A stretch of 43,973 nt of DNA from contig NZ_PVNE01000032.1 of NCBI RefSeq assembly GCF_003001905.1, forward strand, positions 1-43,973, given 5' to 3'. This document shows, in pieces, positions 8,488 through 15,749 of the stretch. Every line of letters begins with the position of its first letter. Position 1 is the first letter of the stretch. A program made the translations under genes and the position numbers. The stretch is from Planifilum fimeticola (GTDB lineage: Bacteria; Bacillota; Bacilli; Thermoactinomycetales; DSM-44946). The notes beneath the pieces are model-generated. The model saw only the letters and a list, made by a program, of their open reading frames with translations. It was not told the origin of the DNA and made no database searches.

Positions 8488-8508
8488 GGCCCTGAAAGGG
8501 CCCTTTTT
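8488..8508 (+). terminator. Intrinsic terminator of the DUF2892/small protein unit
   Basis: GGCCC, loop TGAAA, GGGCC and then C plus five T residues, starting at the first base after the stop codon of the 41-aa gene. Confidence 0.75.
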
Positions 8509-8525
8509 CGTAAGCATCATTTACG

Positions 8526-9203
8526 TCACGAGCCCTCGGCAGGCAAAAGGTCGAGGTAATAAAACCGACCGTCTCGCAGCACCTTTTCGCCCTCGATGAA
8601 GGGGACGGCCTCCCGGAAGACGGGGCCGTCGTAACAAAAGGTGTGAAATTCCCCCTTCTCGGCGCACCAATCCACGGTGCCGGGGAGGTCCCTCAACAGG
8701 GAGGCATCGTATTCCCTGCCGCAGAAGGAACCGTCCAGCTGCTCGGTGTCGACGCAGACGACGACCGCGCGAAACCCGTCGTCGATCAATCGCTCCGCCA
8801 GCTCCCGGGCGGGGACGCCCCAGAGGGGAAAGATGGATCCGAGGCCGACGGAGGCGTTCAACCGCTCCCGATACTCCCGGATGTCCTCCAGGTAGAGATC
8901 CCCGAAGGCGACCTGTTCAATTCCCTGCTTTTTGTACCCGGCAAGCATTTCCGCCATGCGGTTCTCGTAATCCCGGCCGTCCCCGCCCGCCTCCAGCCAG
9001 ACGATGTCGAGGGGCAAGCCGAGGGACGCCGCCTGCCGCCGCAACAGTTCGATCCGAACGCCGTGCATGGATGTCCGCCGGTAATCCCGGGTGGCCGTGG
9101 TGAGCAGGCGGACCACCTGCCAGTCGGGATCTTGGTTCAGGACATGAAGGGCATAGGTGCAGTCCTTGCCTCCGCTAAAAGACATGACGACGGGTCGAGC
9201 CAT
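8526..9203 (-). CDS. Dph6-like diphthine-ammonia ligase family PP-loop protein
   Basis: A 225-aa ATP-pyrophosphatase of the COG2102/DUF71 type. It has the PP-loop SGGKDC (residues 10-15), the segment GDLYLEDIREYRE in the middle, and the C-terminal motif GEFHTFCYDGPVF that is typical of the Dph6 family. In eukaryotes and archaea Dph6 amidates diphthine on EF-2. Bacteria have no diphthamide, so the bacterial substrate is unknown, and relatives have been linked to B12 salvage. Start ATG 9203 with AAGGTGG upstream. It lies 55 bases downstream of the UGA-containing TusA-like gene on the same strand with no clear terminator between, so co-transcription with the yedE-tusA pair is possible. Confidence 0.8.
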   Translation of the reverse strand: MARPVVMSFSGGKDCTYALHVLNQDPDWQVVRLLTTATRDYRRTSMHGVRIELLRRQAASLGLPLDIVWLEAGGDGRDYENRMAEMLAGYKKQGIEQVAFGDLYLEDIREYRERLNASVGLGSIFPLWGVPARELAERLIDDGFRAVVVCVDTEQLDGSFCGREYDASLLRDLPGTVDWCAEKGEFHTFCYDGPVFREAVPFIEGEKVLRDGRFYYLDLLPAEGS

Positions 9204-9258
9204 GCATGTCCCACCTTTTTCTCAAGGTCACCCTTGGGTCACCGAGGGTGCCTCGTTT

Positions 9259-9528
9259 TTATCCGCTCCCCGGTTGCCCGCCGGGCACCCGGATGTAGAA
9301 ATGGAGATCCTGCCCCTGTTGTTCCGGTTCACCCAACAGCTCGTACCCGTGTTTAACCACCTCTTCGGGCACGCTGCGGAAGGACTGCGGGCAGTCGGCG
9401 ATCACCAACAACACTTCTCCGGGTTTCATCTGATTTAGCGCATCCAGCGCGTGAATTACCGGATAGGGTCACGGCTCCCCGCGGATATCCAGGAGAAAAT
9501 CCACCAAATCCTCTTTGCGATCGCTCAT
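9259..9528 (-). CDS. TusA/SirA-like protein with in-frame TGA at the CPxP cysteine: candidate selenoprotein
   Basis: The reading frame from ATG 9528 (GGGAGGTG seven bases upstream) to TAA at 9261-9259 is 90 codons and contains one in-frame TGA at 9471-9469, codon 20. The flanks read LDIRGEP-[TGA]-PYPVIHALDALNQ and continue to ADCPQSFRSVPEEVVKHGYE. This is the TusA/SirA/YedF fold, whose hallmark is Cys-Pro-x-Pro at exactly that position; reading TGA as selenocysteine gives UPxP. Everything after the TGA stays family-like to a natural C-terminus (HFYIRVPGGQ), which argues against decay. The gene lies 15 bases behind a YedE/YeeE permease, the usual partner in selenium/sulfur metabolism. SirA-like selenoproteins with UPxP have been described before. 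The protein would be an 89-aa persulfide or selenium carrier. Alternatives are a recent nonsense mutation or a base error in TGC/TGT. Confidence 0.8.
9418..9471 (-). promoter_or_regulatory. Candidate bacterial SECIS hairpin directly after the TGA codon
   Basis: Minus-strand RNA from the UGA (9471-9469) can fold in three parts. The apical stem is GCGC (9450-9447)/GCGC (9441-9438) closed by loop UGGAU. Below it AUU (9456-9454) pairs with AAU (9435-9433). The base is UCCGG (9463-9459) with CCGGA (9422-9418). The loop begins 22 bases after the UGA and has G as its second base. Both fit the bacterial SECIS description I know (loop 16-37 bases downstream, G among the first two loop bases). The stems are short and partly imperfect, so the fold alone is not decisive. 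Confidence 0.55.
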
Positions 9529-9543
9529 CTTCCCGCACCTCCC

Positions 9544-10791
9544 TTATTGATGTTTTCCGGCCGCCTTGCCCGGAACCAGGCGGGGTTTTTCCACCTGGAG
9601 TCCCCGGCCGAACCGATAAAACTTCTCCCACCAGGAGGCGAGGAGGAACCAACAGAGCAACATCGCCAAGGTTCCGAACAGCGCCCCCCAGGAGCCCCAC
9701 TCCTCAAGCAGGTTGATCGGCGCAAATCCCTTCGTCAACGCGTCGTACAGGCCCAGGTGGTCCCAGGCGTAGGCCAAAAACGTCGCCCCTGCGATGTTGC
9801 CCGCTCCCACCACCCAGAAGAGCACCTGTCCCTCCATGGCGCGGTACATCCAGCCCGTTTCGCAGCCGCCGGCGAGAACGATGCCCAGTCCGAACAGAAG
9901 CCCGCCCAGCGCCGTGCTGGGGGCGGCCACTTTGATGATCGGCGCCATCCCGGACTGGATGAGCCAAAAGGTCAGCACCACCGACAGCATCATCCCCACG
10001 GCCAGGGCCTTGGTCATCACGGCGCGCCCGCTGACCCAGAGGTCCCGAAAGGCGGAGGTGAAGCAGATCTGCCCCCGCTCGATCAGGATCCCGAAGCCGG
10101 CTCCGAACAGGGCGGCCACGGCCAGCAGCGGTTTCCCCGCAAGGAGGTAGTGGACGACAATGGCGGCGAAGACGATCAACACCAGCAACCCCAGCACGGG
10201 CTGCCATGTCCTCCGCGACGCCTTCTTCCCTGGCAGGGCGCTTTTTCCCGCCGAAACGCGCTTCAGATTGGGCTTTCCCCTCCACCAGGAGGTCTGCACC
10301 ACTTTGACGCCGAGGTAGGTCCCCGCCGCCGTAAACACCATGAAGATCCACGAATGGAAGGAAAACTGCGGTACACCGGTGAAAAAGGCCGCCAGGTTGC
10401 AGCCCAGCGCCATCCTCGCTCCGAACCCCGCGATCGCTCCGCCGATGAACCCCTGCACGAGGCGGCGCTTCAACTGCGGAACGCGAAGCTTGAAATGATT
10501 GCCCAACAAGACGGTGATCAGCGCACCGAACAACATGCCGAAAACGATCCAGCCGTCGGTGCGCATCCAGGGAATTCCCTCCATCTTCACCATCTCAAAA
10601 TAGGCCCAGCGGGAAATGTCCACCCCCATCCCCTCCAGCAGGTGGCCGCCGAAGCGCGTAAACTCGCCGGTCACCGCCCAGACGGTGCCGGTGGCGCCGA
10701 AATAGAGGGCGCTCAACACCCCCGCCAGGCCGACAGCCAGATACGGGTTCCAATAAGTGCCGAACAATTTGTGGTAAAGGCCCTTTGGCAT
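9544..10791 (-). CDS. yedE: YeeE/YedE family membrane transporter (selenium/sulfur metabolism type)
   Basis: A 415-aa polytopic membrane protein with about ten hydrophobic segments in two halves. Conserved cysteine motifs are MALGCNLAAFFTG, ERGQICFTSAFRDL and LAGGCETGWMYRAMEG. YeeE/YedE proteins carry thiosulfate or related sulfur species; the YedE (FdhT) branch is associated with selenium-using organisms and with TusA-like YedF. Start ATG 10791 (MPKGLYHKLFGTYWNPYL) with AAGGAGGGAG just upstream; the frame is open to 10824 but without a second good site. The stop is 15 bases before the TusA-like gene, so the two form an operon and the carrier protein probably receives what the transporter imports. 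The ion carried is inferred only. Confidence 0.85.
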   Translation of the reverse strand: MPKGLYHKLFGTYWNPYLAVGLAGVLSALYFGATGTVWAVTGEFTRFGGHLLEGMGVDISRWAYFEMVKMEGIPWMRTDGWIVFGMLFGALITVLLGNHFKLRVPQLKRRLVQGFIGGAIAGFGARMALGCNLAAFFTGVPQFSFHSWIFMVFTAAGTYLGVKVVQTSWWRGKPNLKRVSAGKSALPGKKASRRTWQPVLGLLVLIVFAAIVVHYLLAGKPLLAVAALFGAGFGILIERGQICFTSAFRDLWVSGRAVMTKALAVGMMLSVVLTFWLIQSGMAPIIKVAAPSTALGGLLFGLGIVLAGGCETGWMYRAMEGQVLFWVVGAGNIAGATFLAYAWDHLGLYDALTKGFAPINLLEEWGSWGALFGTLAMLLCWFLLASWWEKFYRFGRGLQVEKPRLVPGKAAGKHQ

Positions 10792-10915
10792 CCTCTCCCT
10801 CCTTGCCAGCGAAGTGTCGATCATGAACTTTCATTCGATCCAATCGGAAAAAGGAATCTGGATTCATTTTAACAAATGCACTCCGAACCCGACAGTGGGC
10901 CCGGAGGGCTTCCGA

Positions 10916-11326
10916 CTACTCGACGATCAGGTTTTTCGTGGCAATCGCGGACAGACCGGGTTTTTCGGCATAAATGGTCAAATGGTAGACGCCGGGCTGG
11001 TGAAACGTCTTCTTCACCAGATACTTGCCCTTGGCCACGGATTTGGCCTCGACCCGCTCTGTATGATCCCCTTCTTCATGTTGAATGCCGATTTCCACCT
11101 TTGCTTCATCGACAGGGCGATCCTTCGCGGTGACGTAGACAACCAGTTCAGCCTTTTGATGGGTTTTCGCCGGATGGGGAGTCGATTCCACCCGCAGGGA
11201 CAACCCGGTATGCTCCTCGGCGGCGTCTCCGCCTGCCGTGCAGGCACTGACGGACACACACACCGTGATCAGCAAGATCAAGCGACACACATGAGCGATC
11301 CTGGAACCAAGGCCTTTTCGTATCAT
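10916..11326 (-). CDS. YtkA/FixH-like domain lipoprotein
   Basis: A 136-aa lipoprotein: basic N-terminus, hydrophobic stretch (residues about 14-28) and lipobox VSAC, placing the mature protein on the outer face of the membrane. The rest is a beta-sandwich-like YtkA domain (LRVESTPHPAKTHQKAELVV ... GKYLVKKTFHQPGVYHLTIY). Related domains appear in FixH and in copper or cytochrome-oxidase assembly settings, where they may bind metal or aid maturation; nothing here proves a ligand. AAGGAG precedes ATG 11326 by 8 bases. It lies 124 bases upstream of yedE on the same strand; whether they share a transcript is unclear. Confidence 0.75.
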   Translation of the reverse strand: MIRKGLGSRIAHVCRLILLITVCVSVSACTAGGDAAEEHTGLSLRVESTPHPAKTHQKAELVVYVTAKDRPVDEAKVEIGIQHEEGDHTERVEAKSVAKGKYLVKKTFHQPGVYHLTIYAEKPGLSAIATKNLIVE

Positions 11327-11436
11327 GCATCACGCTCCTTATCGGCAAAAAAACCGGCCCATCACCCATCATGGTACCAAACTGGGGTGCATCCCCCTTT
11401 CGTCCCCCATAACGAAACCTTGGGTGACGGTTTTAA

Positions 11437-12468
11437 TCAATGGGTGTGCAACTCTTCGGTGTGTCCCACTCCGTTAAACCAGGAGCAGTTCCAGCGGCCA
11501 TCCGCCTTTTTTTCCCAATTGCAATAGGCGGCATAGCTTTTATCCTTTTCCTCGGTCATTACGTGGTTGATCGATTCAATCACGCAATATTCACTCATCC
11601 TGTACCTGTTGAAAAGCCAGGAGTTCATGTTGTACAACATTCCCAGCGCGATGGACCTGGAACAATCCGAACCGTTGGCGGGAAAACGCCCGGTATCCGA
11701 GGTCCACTCCTCCTCGGCGTTGGGATCAAAAGGTTTCTTGCCTTCGGGAGATTCGTGGGAGCTGGCCTTGTTGCAGCTGACGACGTTTTTCTCTTCGTCG
11801 GACAGGATATGCATCTTACCTGCCCCCGTGCCGACAGCCGTGCCTTTTTCCAATTTGGGGTAGGTGGTAATCTCTTGCGTATGAACGTCCTCTTTCCCCG
11901 AATGCATGGCTTGATGCATCCGATCGATATTGGATTGGAATTCCTGATCATAGATCTGCAGATCGATATCCATGCGGGGGTGGCCGCGCTTCACCACCAC
12001 ATCCATCTCGCGAACTGTTTTACCGTCTTTGCTGATGCGCAGCTTTTGCTCGCCCAACGGCACTTGGGGAATGGTAAATTTCCCGTTGTGCCTTGTGGTG
12101 GCTTTCCGCCCGCCGATTTCGATCTGCAGGTCGGTGAGCGGAATCTGCAGCTTTGCCGAACCATCGGTCCGCTCCTCGAACCACTTATCCGCGCTCATTT
12201 TGTCCAGCTTTTTCAAGGCCTTTTTCAACCTTTGCTTCTCTTTTCCTTTGGCCTTTTCCATCTCGGTCTCCAAATCTTTTTTGGCCAGCGCGAGGGTTTC
12301 ATCAATCCACTCCTTGGCTCCCTGGACATTTTCCTCATCAAATTCAATTGTCGTTGTCAAAGTTCCATTGATCGCGGTTTTTGCATCCGCATGGGCCCGT
12401 GTGATTCCCATCGCGCTCATGGACAAAACCATTGCCGCTAAAACCAAAACTTTTAGCCATTTTCCCAC
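11437..12468 (-). CDS. Secreted protein of unknown function (343 aa)
   Basis: It begins with a Sec signal peptide (KWLKVLVLAAMVLSMSAMG, probable cleavage after AHA near residue 27). A highly charged helical, probably coiled-coil stretch follows (about 50-97, KKDLETEMEKAKGKEKQRLK). Next comes a beta-rich segment resembling a carboxypeptidase-regulatory-like domain (DGSAKLQIPLTDLQIEIGG, NGKFTIPQVPLGEQKLRI). The C-terminal region of about 110 residues has five cysteines and many aromatic residues and ends in HTEELHTH. I do not recognise the C-terminal domain. Start is GTG 12468, 11 bases after AGGAGG. It is divergent from the lipoprotein gene at 12594; the two may share regulation. Confidence 0.7.
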   Translation of the reverse strand: MGKWLKVLVLAAMVLSMSAMGITRAHADAKTAINGTLTTTIEFDEENVQGAKEWIDETLALAKKDLETEMEKAKGKEKQRLKKALKKLDKMSADKWFEERTDGSAKLQIPLTDLQIEIGGRKATTRHNGKFTIPQVPLGEQKLRISKDGKTVREMDVVVKRGHPRMDIDLQIYDQEFQSNIDRMHQAMHSGKEDVHTQEITTYPKLEKGTAVGTGAGKMHILSDEEKNVVSCNKASSHESPEGKKPFDPNAEEEWTSDTGRFPANGSDCSRSIALGMLYNMNSWLFNRYRMSEYCVIESINHVMTEEKDKSYAAYCNWEKKADGRWNCSWFNGVGHTEELHTH

Positions 12469-12529
12469 GAATCTCTCAGCCTCCTAAAGGGGAGAATTTT
12501 TGTACTTTTGAATCGTATCATGGAAATTA

Positions 12530-12558
12530 TTGTCTTGTAAACAGCTGGCATTTATTAT
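12530..12558 (+). promoter_or_regulatory. Sigma-A promoter for the lipoprotein gene at 12594
   Basis: TTGTCT (12530-12535) and TATTAT (12553-12558) with a 17-base spacer, 35 bases upstream of the lipoprotein start codon. Confidence 0.55.
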
Positions 12559-12593
12559 AGAAATAAGAAGAGCACATCACTTGGGAGAGAATA

Positions 12594-13199
12594 ATGATGC
12601 CCAAAAGATACATCCCAGTTCTGTTACTCGCTTCACTGCTGTGGATCGCCGGCTGCTCTCCGTTGCCGGAGGTTCCCCTTGACGGGCGGACGTTTCTTTA
12701 CAACCGCGCCGAGTACAACCTGCACCCCCAATTGGAAGTAAAAGAAGAGGCGACCGGGAAAGCGGTCGCCGAAACGGATTCAGGGGACGCCATTCAGACC
12801 ATCAAAGGATTGCCTCAAGACCGATGGCTGGCCATTCGCAACGGCCATACCAACCGATGTTCGGTGTACACGGAAAAAAGCATCGGCGAGATCAGCCTGG
12901 AGGAATTTGCCCCGACAAAGATGATCCTGCTTGAGTACACCCCGGAGGAAAAGAAACTCGCCACGATCCGGGACGAAGGAAAAATCGGCCGTCTGGTCCG
13001 GGTGATGTCGGAACAACCCCCGGCGAAATTGCCGGAAAAGCTCAAACCTGCCCACGTCCAATACATTCACTTGACATCCGACAAGTACCAGCCGGTTGTG
13101 TACGTGCTTCGTTACGAAACATATCCCGGCGGAAAACGCTATCTGATCGGAAAAAAGGTTGTCGAACTGGATGAAAACTTCCCGGACATTCTTCAATGA
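12594..13199 (+). CDS. Lipoprotein of unknown function (201 aa)
   Basis: The N-terminus MMPKRYIPVLLLASLLWIAG ends in the lipobox IAGC (Cys21), giving a membrane-anchored extracellular protein. The mature part is about 180 residues, with a short FLYNRAEYNLHP motif near the start and a predicted mix of strands and helices; I recognise no domain. GGGAG lies about 7-10 bases before the tandem ATG codons at 12594 and 12597. It is the only plus-strand gene in this stretch of envelope proteins and is preceded by its own promoter. It has no obvious terminator; the following 167 bases look degenerate. Confidence 0.7.
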   Translation: MMPKRYIPVLLLASLLWIAGCSPLPEVPLDGRTFLYNRAEYNLHPQLEVKEEATGKAVAETDSGDAIQTIKGLPQDRWLAIRNGHTNRCSVYTEKSIGEISLEEFAPTKMILLEYTPEEKKLATIRDEGKIGRLVRVMSEQPPAKLPEKLKPAHVQYIHLTSDKYQPVVYVLRYETYPGGKRYLIGKKVVELDENFPDILQ

Positions 13200-13366
13200 A
13201 TCGGAATGACATGTGAGAACGGGTCGGTGAATACATCTTGTGGACCTTCCAGGACCTGCTCTCCAGGGCTTAGAAAGAACCCTCGCCGTTCTCGCCAAGG
13301 ATGAACTAATGAAGAAGAAGTGCTTCAACCCCCTGCTCCCCACGGATCAGATGGTCTGCGAATCGC
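13200..13366. other. Unassigned DNA next to a truncated gene
   Basis: No convincing gene. On the minus strand one frame reads GVNERFADHLIRGEQGVEAL then an in-frame stop and further protein-like text, as a decayed coding sequence might, but I cannot name the family. It abuts the point where the phosphodiesterase gene loses similarity to its family. Confidence 0.3.
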
Positions 13367-13720
13367 TCATTTACTCCTGGAAAAAGTACCACCAACTGAA
13401 TCGGTATACCCTACGAAGGCCGCCATGGCCCTCTCGAGAGTGGTGCCCTTCCTCCCTTCCCCGTGCACCAATCCGATCCGATAACCCCCGAGCCGGGCGA
13501 TGCGCTTCTCCCCCAATCGCCGGCGAATCTCCGGGGGATCGCAATTTCCGGCCACCCCGTACACCGGCGCATATGCTTCCAATTCCTCGATGACCGACTC
13601 ATCCACCCAGTCGCCGGCGTGCAGGATGGCGTCCGCCCGCTCGAGCCCCCGGATCAACGCCGAAGGCAAGCGCTTCGCCCGCTTGGGAATGTGCGTGTCG
13701 GAAACGATCACCACGCGCAA
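13367..13720 (-). pseudogene. YfcE/MJ0936-type metallophosphoesterase, C-terminally truncated
   Basis: TTG start at 13720 with GAGGTGA five bases upstream. The product begins LRVVIVSDTHIPKRAKRLP (metal-binding DTH) and contains HAGDW and GNCD, the first metal-binding blocks of the small calcineurin-like phosphodiesterases. LVHGEGRKGT matches the next conserved block (GHG type). After AMAAF near 13430 the family should continue to the GHTH/GHSH metal-binding motif and about 40 more residues. Instead there are 16 unrelated residues (VGYTDSVGGTFSRSK) and a stop. Without the last histidine motif the enzyme is probably inactive, so I call a pseudogene; a rearrangement at about 13430 is the likely cause. 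Confidence 0.7.
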
Positions 13721-13844
13721 AAAAATCACCTCACAAAAACCGCTTCCCTGAAACTTGTATTCCGTCGCCTTATTCAGGTTTCGCCGGCCCCCATTGCAGG
13801 GAATCAAACCGCGGCGACGCCCGGAGAATATCAACTTCCCATCA

Positions 13845-14513
13845 TCATTTCATGGAAATCTCAATCCTTTTGGATTCGCCGTGCCAGCGAGCAGCATCCA
13901 GGTTATAAACTTTTCCGGTTGTCAGCCGAACGGATCGGACGTTCCCGGGTTTTCGATCCAAAACAAACCGGATGACCTGATAGTTTTTCTTCCCTTTCCC
14001 CTCCAACCTGTGATCGGCATAACTTCGGAATTGCCGCCCGGTTGCCTGTCCGCCGCCGGACAGGACGAGGGACTGAAAAGGAGCCGGTTCCAGCCGGAGG
14101 GTGTCATCCCCCGAATTTTCAATGGAATACTCGATTTGAACAATATATGCGGTTTTATTCCCCTTCCAACCAAACGCCTTCAGATCTTCCCGAAACGGAA
14201 GGGTGATGTCAGTCACTTTGAAGATTTTGATCCTATCCAGATTGATTTTCAGGGAAGACAGATGGACCTCCTCAAAGGGATGAGCGATGTACAGGAGCTC
14301 AAAGGTGCCGAACCCGTTGATCTTCGTGATCTGTCCGGGACGAATCAACGGCTCGCTCGGGTGAATTTCTTTTTTCTTCCGGGGCTCGGGTCGATTCCCG
14401 ATTTCGATCGATTGTTTTGGAAGCATCTGCGGCGTCATCGGTTCTACCTGAGAACATCCGAGAAGTGCAAAGATCAGGACAACGGAGAGGGGCAGGATCC
14501 AACCTTTCTTCAT
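13845..14513 (-). CDS. Lipoprotein of unknown function (222 aa)
   Basis: Signal sequence MKKGWILPLSVVLIFALLG with lipobox LLGC (Cys20). A proline/lysine-rich linker (about 21-55) leads to a beta-sandwich-like domain with TFELLYIAHPFEEVHLSSLK and AYIVQIEYSIENSGDDTLRL. This pattern resembles the DUF4352/telomeric-repeat-like immunoglobulin folds found in Gram-positive lipoproteins, but I am not certain of the family. GAGGTGATCGG precedes ATG 14513. It lies in the same envelope-protein island as the genes at 10916, 11437 and 12594. Function unknown. Confidence 0.7.
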   Translation of the reverse strand: MKKGWILPLSVVLIFALLGCSQVEPMTPQMLPKQSIEIGNRPEPRKKKEIHPSEPLIRPGQITKINGFGTFELLYIAHPFEEVHLSSLKINLDRIKIFKVTDITLPFREDLKAFGWKGNKTAYIVQIEYSIENSGDDTLRLEPAPFQSLVLSGGGQATGRQFRSYADHRLEGKGKKNYQVIRFVLDRKPGNVRSVRLTTGKVYNLDAARWHGESKRIEISMK

Positions 14514-14893
14514 CCGATCACCTCAAGACGGGGTTCTTAACAAGGATTGTGACACATCAGGAATCCCGTGACAATCAAAGGAAAACAAGGAAATGAAGTC
14601 CCTGGCTGGTTGTGCCGCGTTGGAAGGAATACCGACCCTGTCGTCATAAAGATGAAATACCCAGACGTCGGGGTTGCAAACGGGCAGAGAAAAACCATTC
14701 AAAATCCCCGAGATCCGGATAAACCAATCCCATCCTTCCATCAAAAAAAGAAAAATCGGCGGCGAAACTGATAACGAACGGAAAAGATGTGATTAAAGTG
14801 TCGTCGCAACCGGTCAGTCAAAGTTAAACAACGTGGATAGCGGCAAAAAACCCGAGATCGGGAAAAACACCCGCAAAGATCAAAAAGGACAGC
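14514..14893. other. Intergenic stretch without a supported gene
   Basis: About 380 bases, more AT-rich than the surroundings. A 67-codon plus-strand frame at 14568 and a 73-codon minus-strand frame at 14744 lack a ribosome site and resemble no family. The promoter of the 13845-14513 lipoprotein must lie here on the minus strand, but I see no unambiguous -35/-10 pair. Confidence 0.5.
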
Positions 14894-14927
14894 AAAAAAG
14901 GGAATCCCTCCGGGTGGAATTCCCTTT
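14894..14927 (-). terminator. Terminator of the amine-catabolism operon
   Basis: On the minus strand AAAGGGAATTCC and GGGATTCCCTTT form a stem with a short loop and are followed by a T6 run; located 32 bases after the dehydrogenase stop codon. Confidence 0.75.
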
Positions 14928-14958
14928 CACGTCATCTGTTCCGCATAAAAAAGCCCCT

Positions 14959-15726
14959 TTAAAAATAATTGCTGGTGATTCCCCCGTCGATGGTGATGAT
15001 GGCACCGTTGGTCCAGTCGGACTCGTCGGAGGCGAGATAGACGGCGCAGTAGACGATGTCCTCCGGCCGTCCGAAGCGGCCGCTGGGCTGTCGGCTGAGG
15101 CGAAGGTTGCGGGCCTCCTCGTCCCGGAGGAGCCACTCGGTGAGCAGAGGGGTCTCGATCGGCCCCGGACAGATGGCGTTGGAGCGGATGCCCTTGGGCC
15201 GAAACTGGATGGCCAGGGATTTGGTCAGGGAAACGACGGCTCCCTTGGAGGCCGTGTAGGCGTCCTGGGGCACGCTGCAGCCGACGAAGGCGACGAAGGA
15301 AGCGATATTGATGATGGAGCCCTTTCCCTGTTCGATCATGGCCGGAATCACATATTTGCAGGTGAGGAAGATCCCACGCACGTTGACGGCCATCACCCGG
15401 TCCCACACCTCGACGGAGGTGTCGATCACCGAGTGATCCTCCTCGGGCATGATCCCCGCGTTGTTGTACAGGACATCCAGGTGTCCGAACCGCCGGCGGG
15501 CCTCCTCGACGGCGGTTCGGACGCTGGCCTCATCGGAAACGTCGCAGGGAAAAAAGGCGGCCTCGCCTCCGGCGCGGGTGATCGCTTCCGCGACGGAGCG
15601 CCCCGCGGTCTCCTTCAGCTCAAACACCGCCACCTTGGCCCCCTCGGCGGCGAATATCTCCGCGGCCCGCTTCCCCATGCCGCTTCCGGCACCGGTGATG
15701 ATGCAGACCTTATCCTTCAAGCGCAT
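14959..15726 (-). CDS. Short-chain dehydrogenase/reductase
   Basis: A 255-aa classical SDR. It has the cofactor motif TGAGSGMG (residues 11-18), acidic residue Glu36 in VAVFELKE suggesting NAD(H) preference, YNNAGIM, the catalytic Ser region INIASFVAF, and the active-site YTASK. The PGPIETPL and WTNGAIITIDGG blocks follow. It would oxidise an alcohol or reduce a ketone/aldehyde. As last gene of the operon after the glutamine-synthetase-like ligase (23 bases apart), it may oxidise a gamma-glutamyl-amino-alcohol before the aldehyde dehydrogenase acts; that is inference. Start ATG 15726 after GGAGGGAAG. Family members annotated as glucose dehydrogenases show how little the name says about substrate. 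Confidence 0.85.
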   Translation of the reverse strand: MRLKDKVCIITGAGSGMGKRAAEIFAAEGAKVAVFELKETAGRSVAEAITRAGGEAAFFPCDVSDEASVRTAVEEARRRFGHLDVLYNNAGIMPEEDHSVIDTSVEVWDRVMAVNVRGIFLTCKYVIPAMIEQGKGSIINIASFVAFVGCSVPQDAYTASKGAVVSLTKSLAIQFRPKGIRSNAICPGPIETPLLTEWLLRDEEARNLRLSRQPSGRFGRPEDIVYCAVYLASDESDWTNGAIITIDGGITSNYF

Positions 15727-15749
15727 GAATGCTTCCCTCCAATCCCCGG

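Noticed and set aside
9204-9258. Terminator between the TusA-like gene and the Dph6-like gene
   Set aside because: Only a direct repeat GGTCACC and a weak CACCC/GGGTG pairing without a T tract are present.
9469-9471. TGA in the TusA-like gene as an ordinary nonsense mutation
   Set aside because: It falls exactly on the one cysteine known to be replaced by Sec in this family, the rest of the frame is undamaged, a SECIS-like hairpin follows and YedE is next door. Kept as an alternative until Sec genes are checked.
13240-13593. Plus-strand 117-codon frame opposite the truncated phosphodiesterase
   Set aside because: No ribosome site and no similarity I can recognise; its second half is opposite a conserved minus-strand gene.
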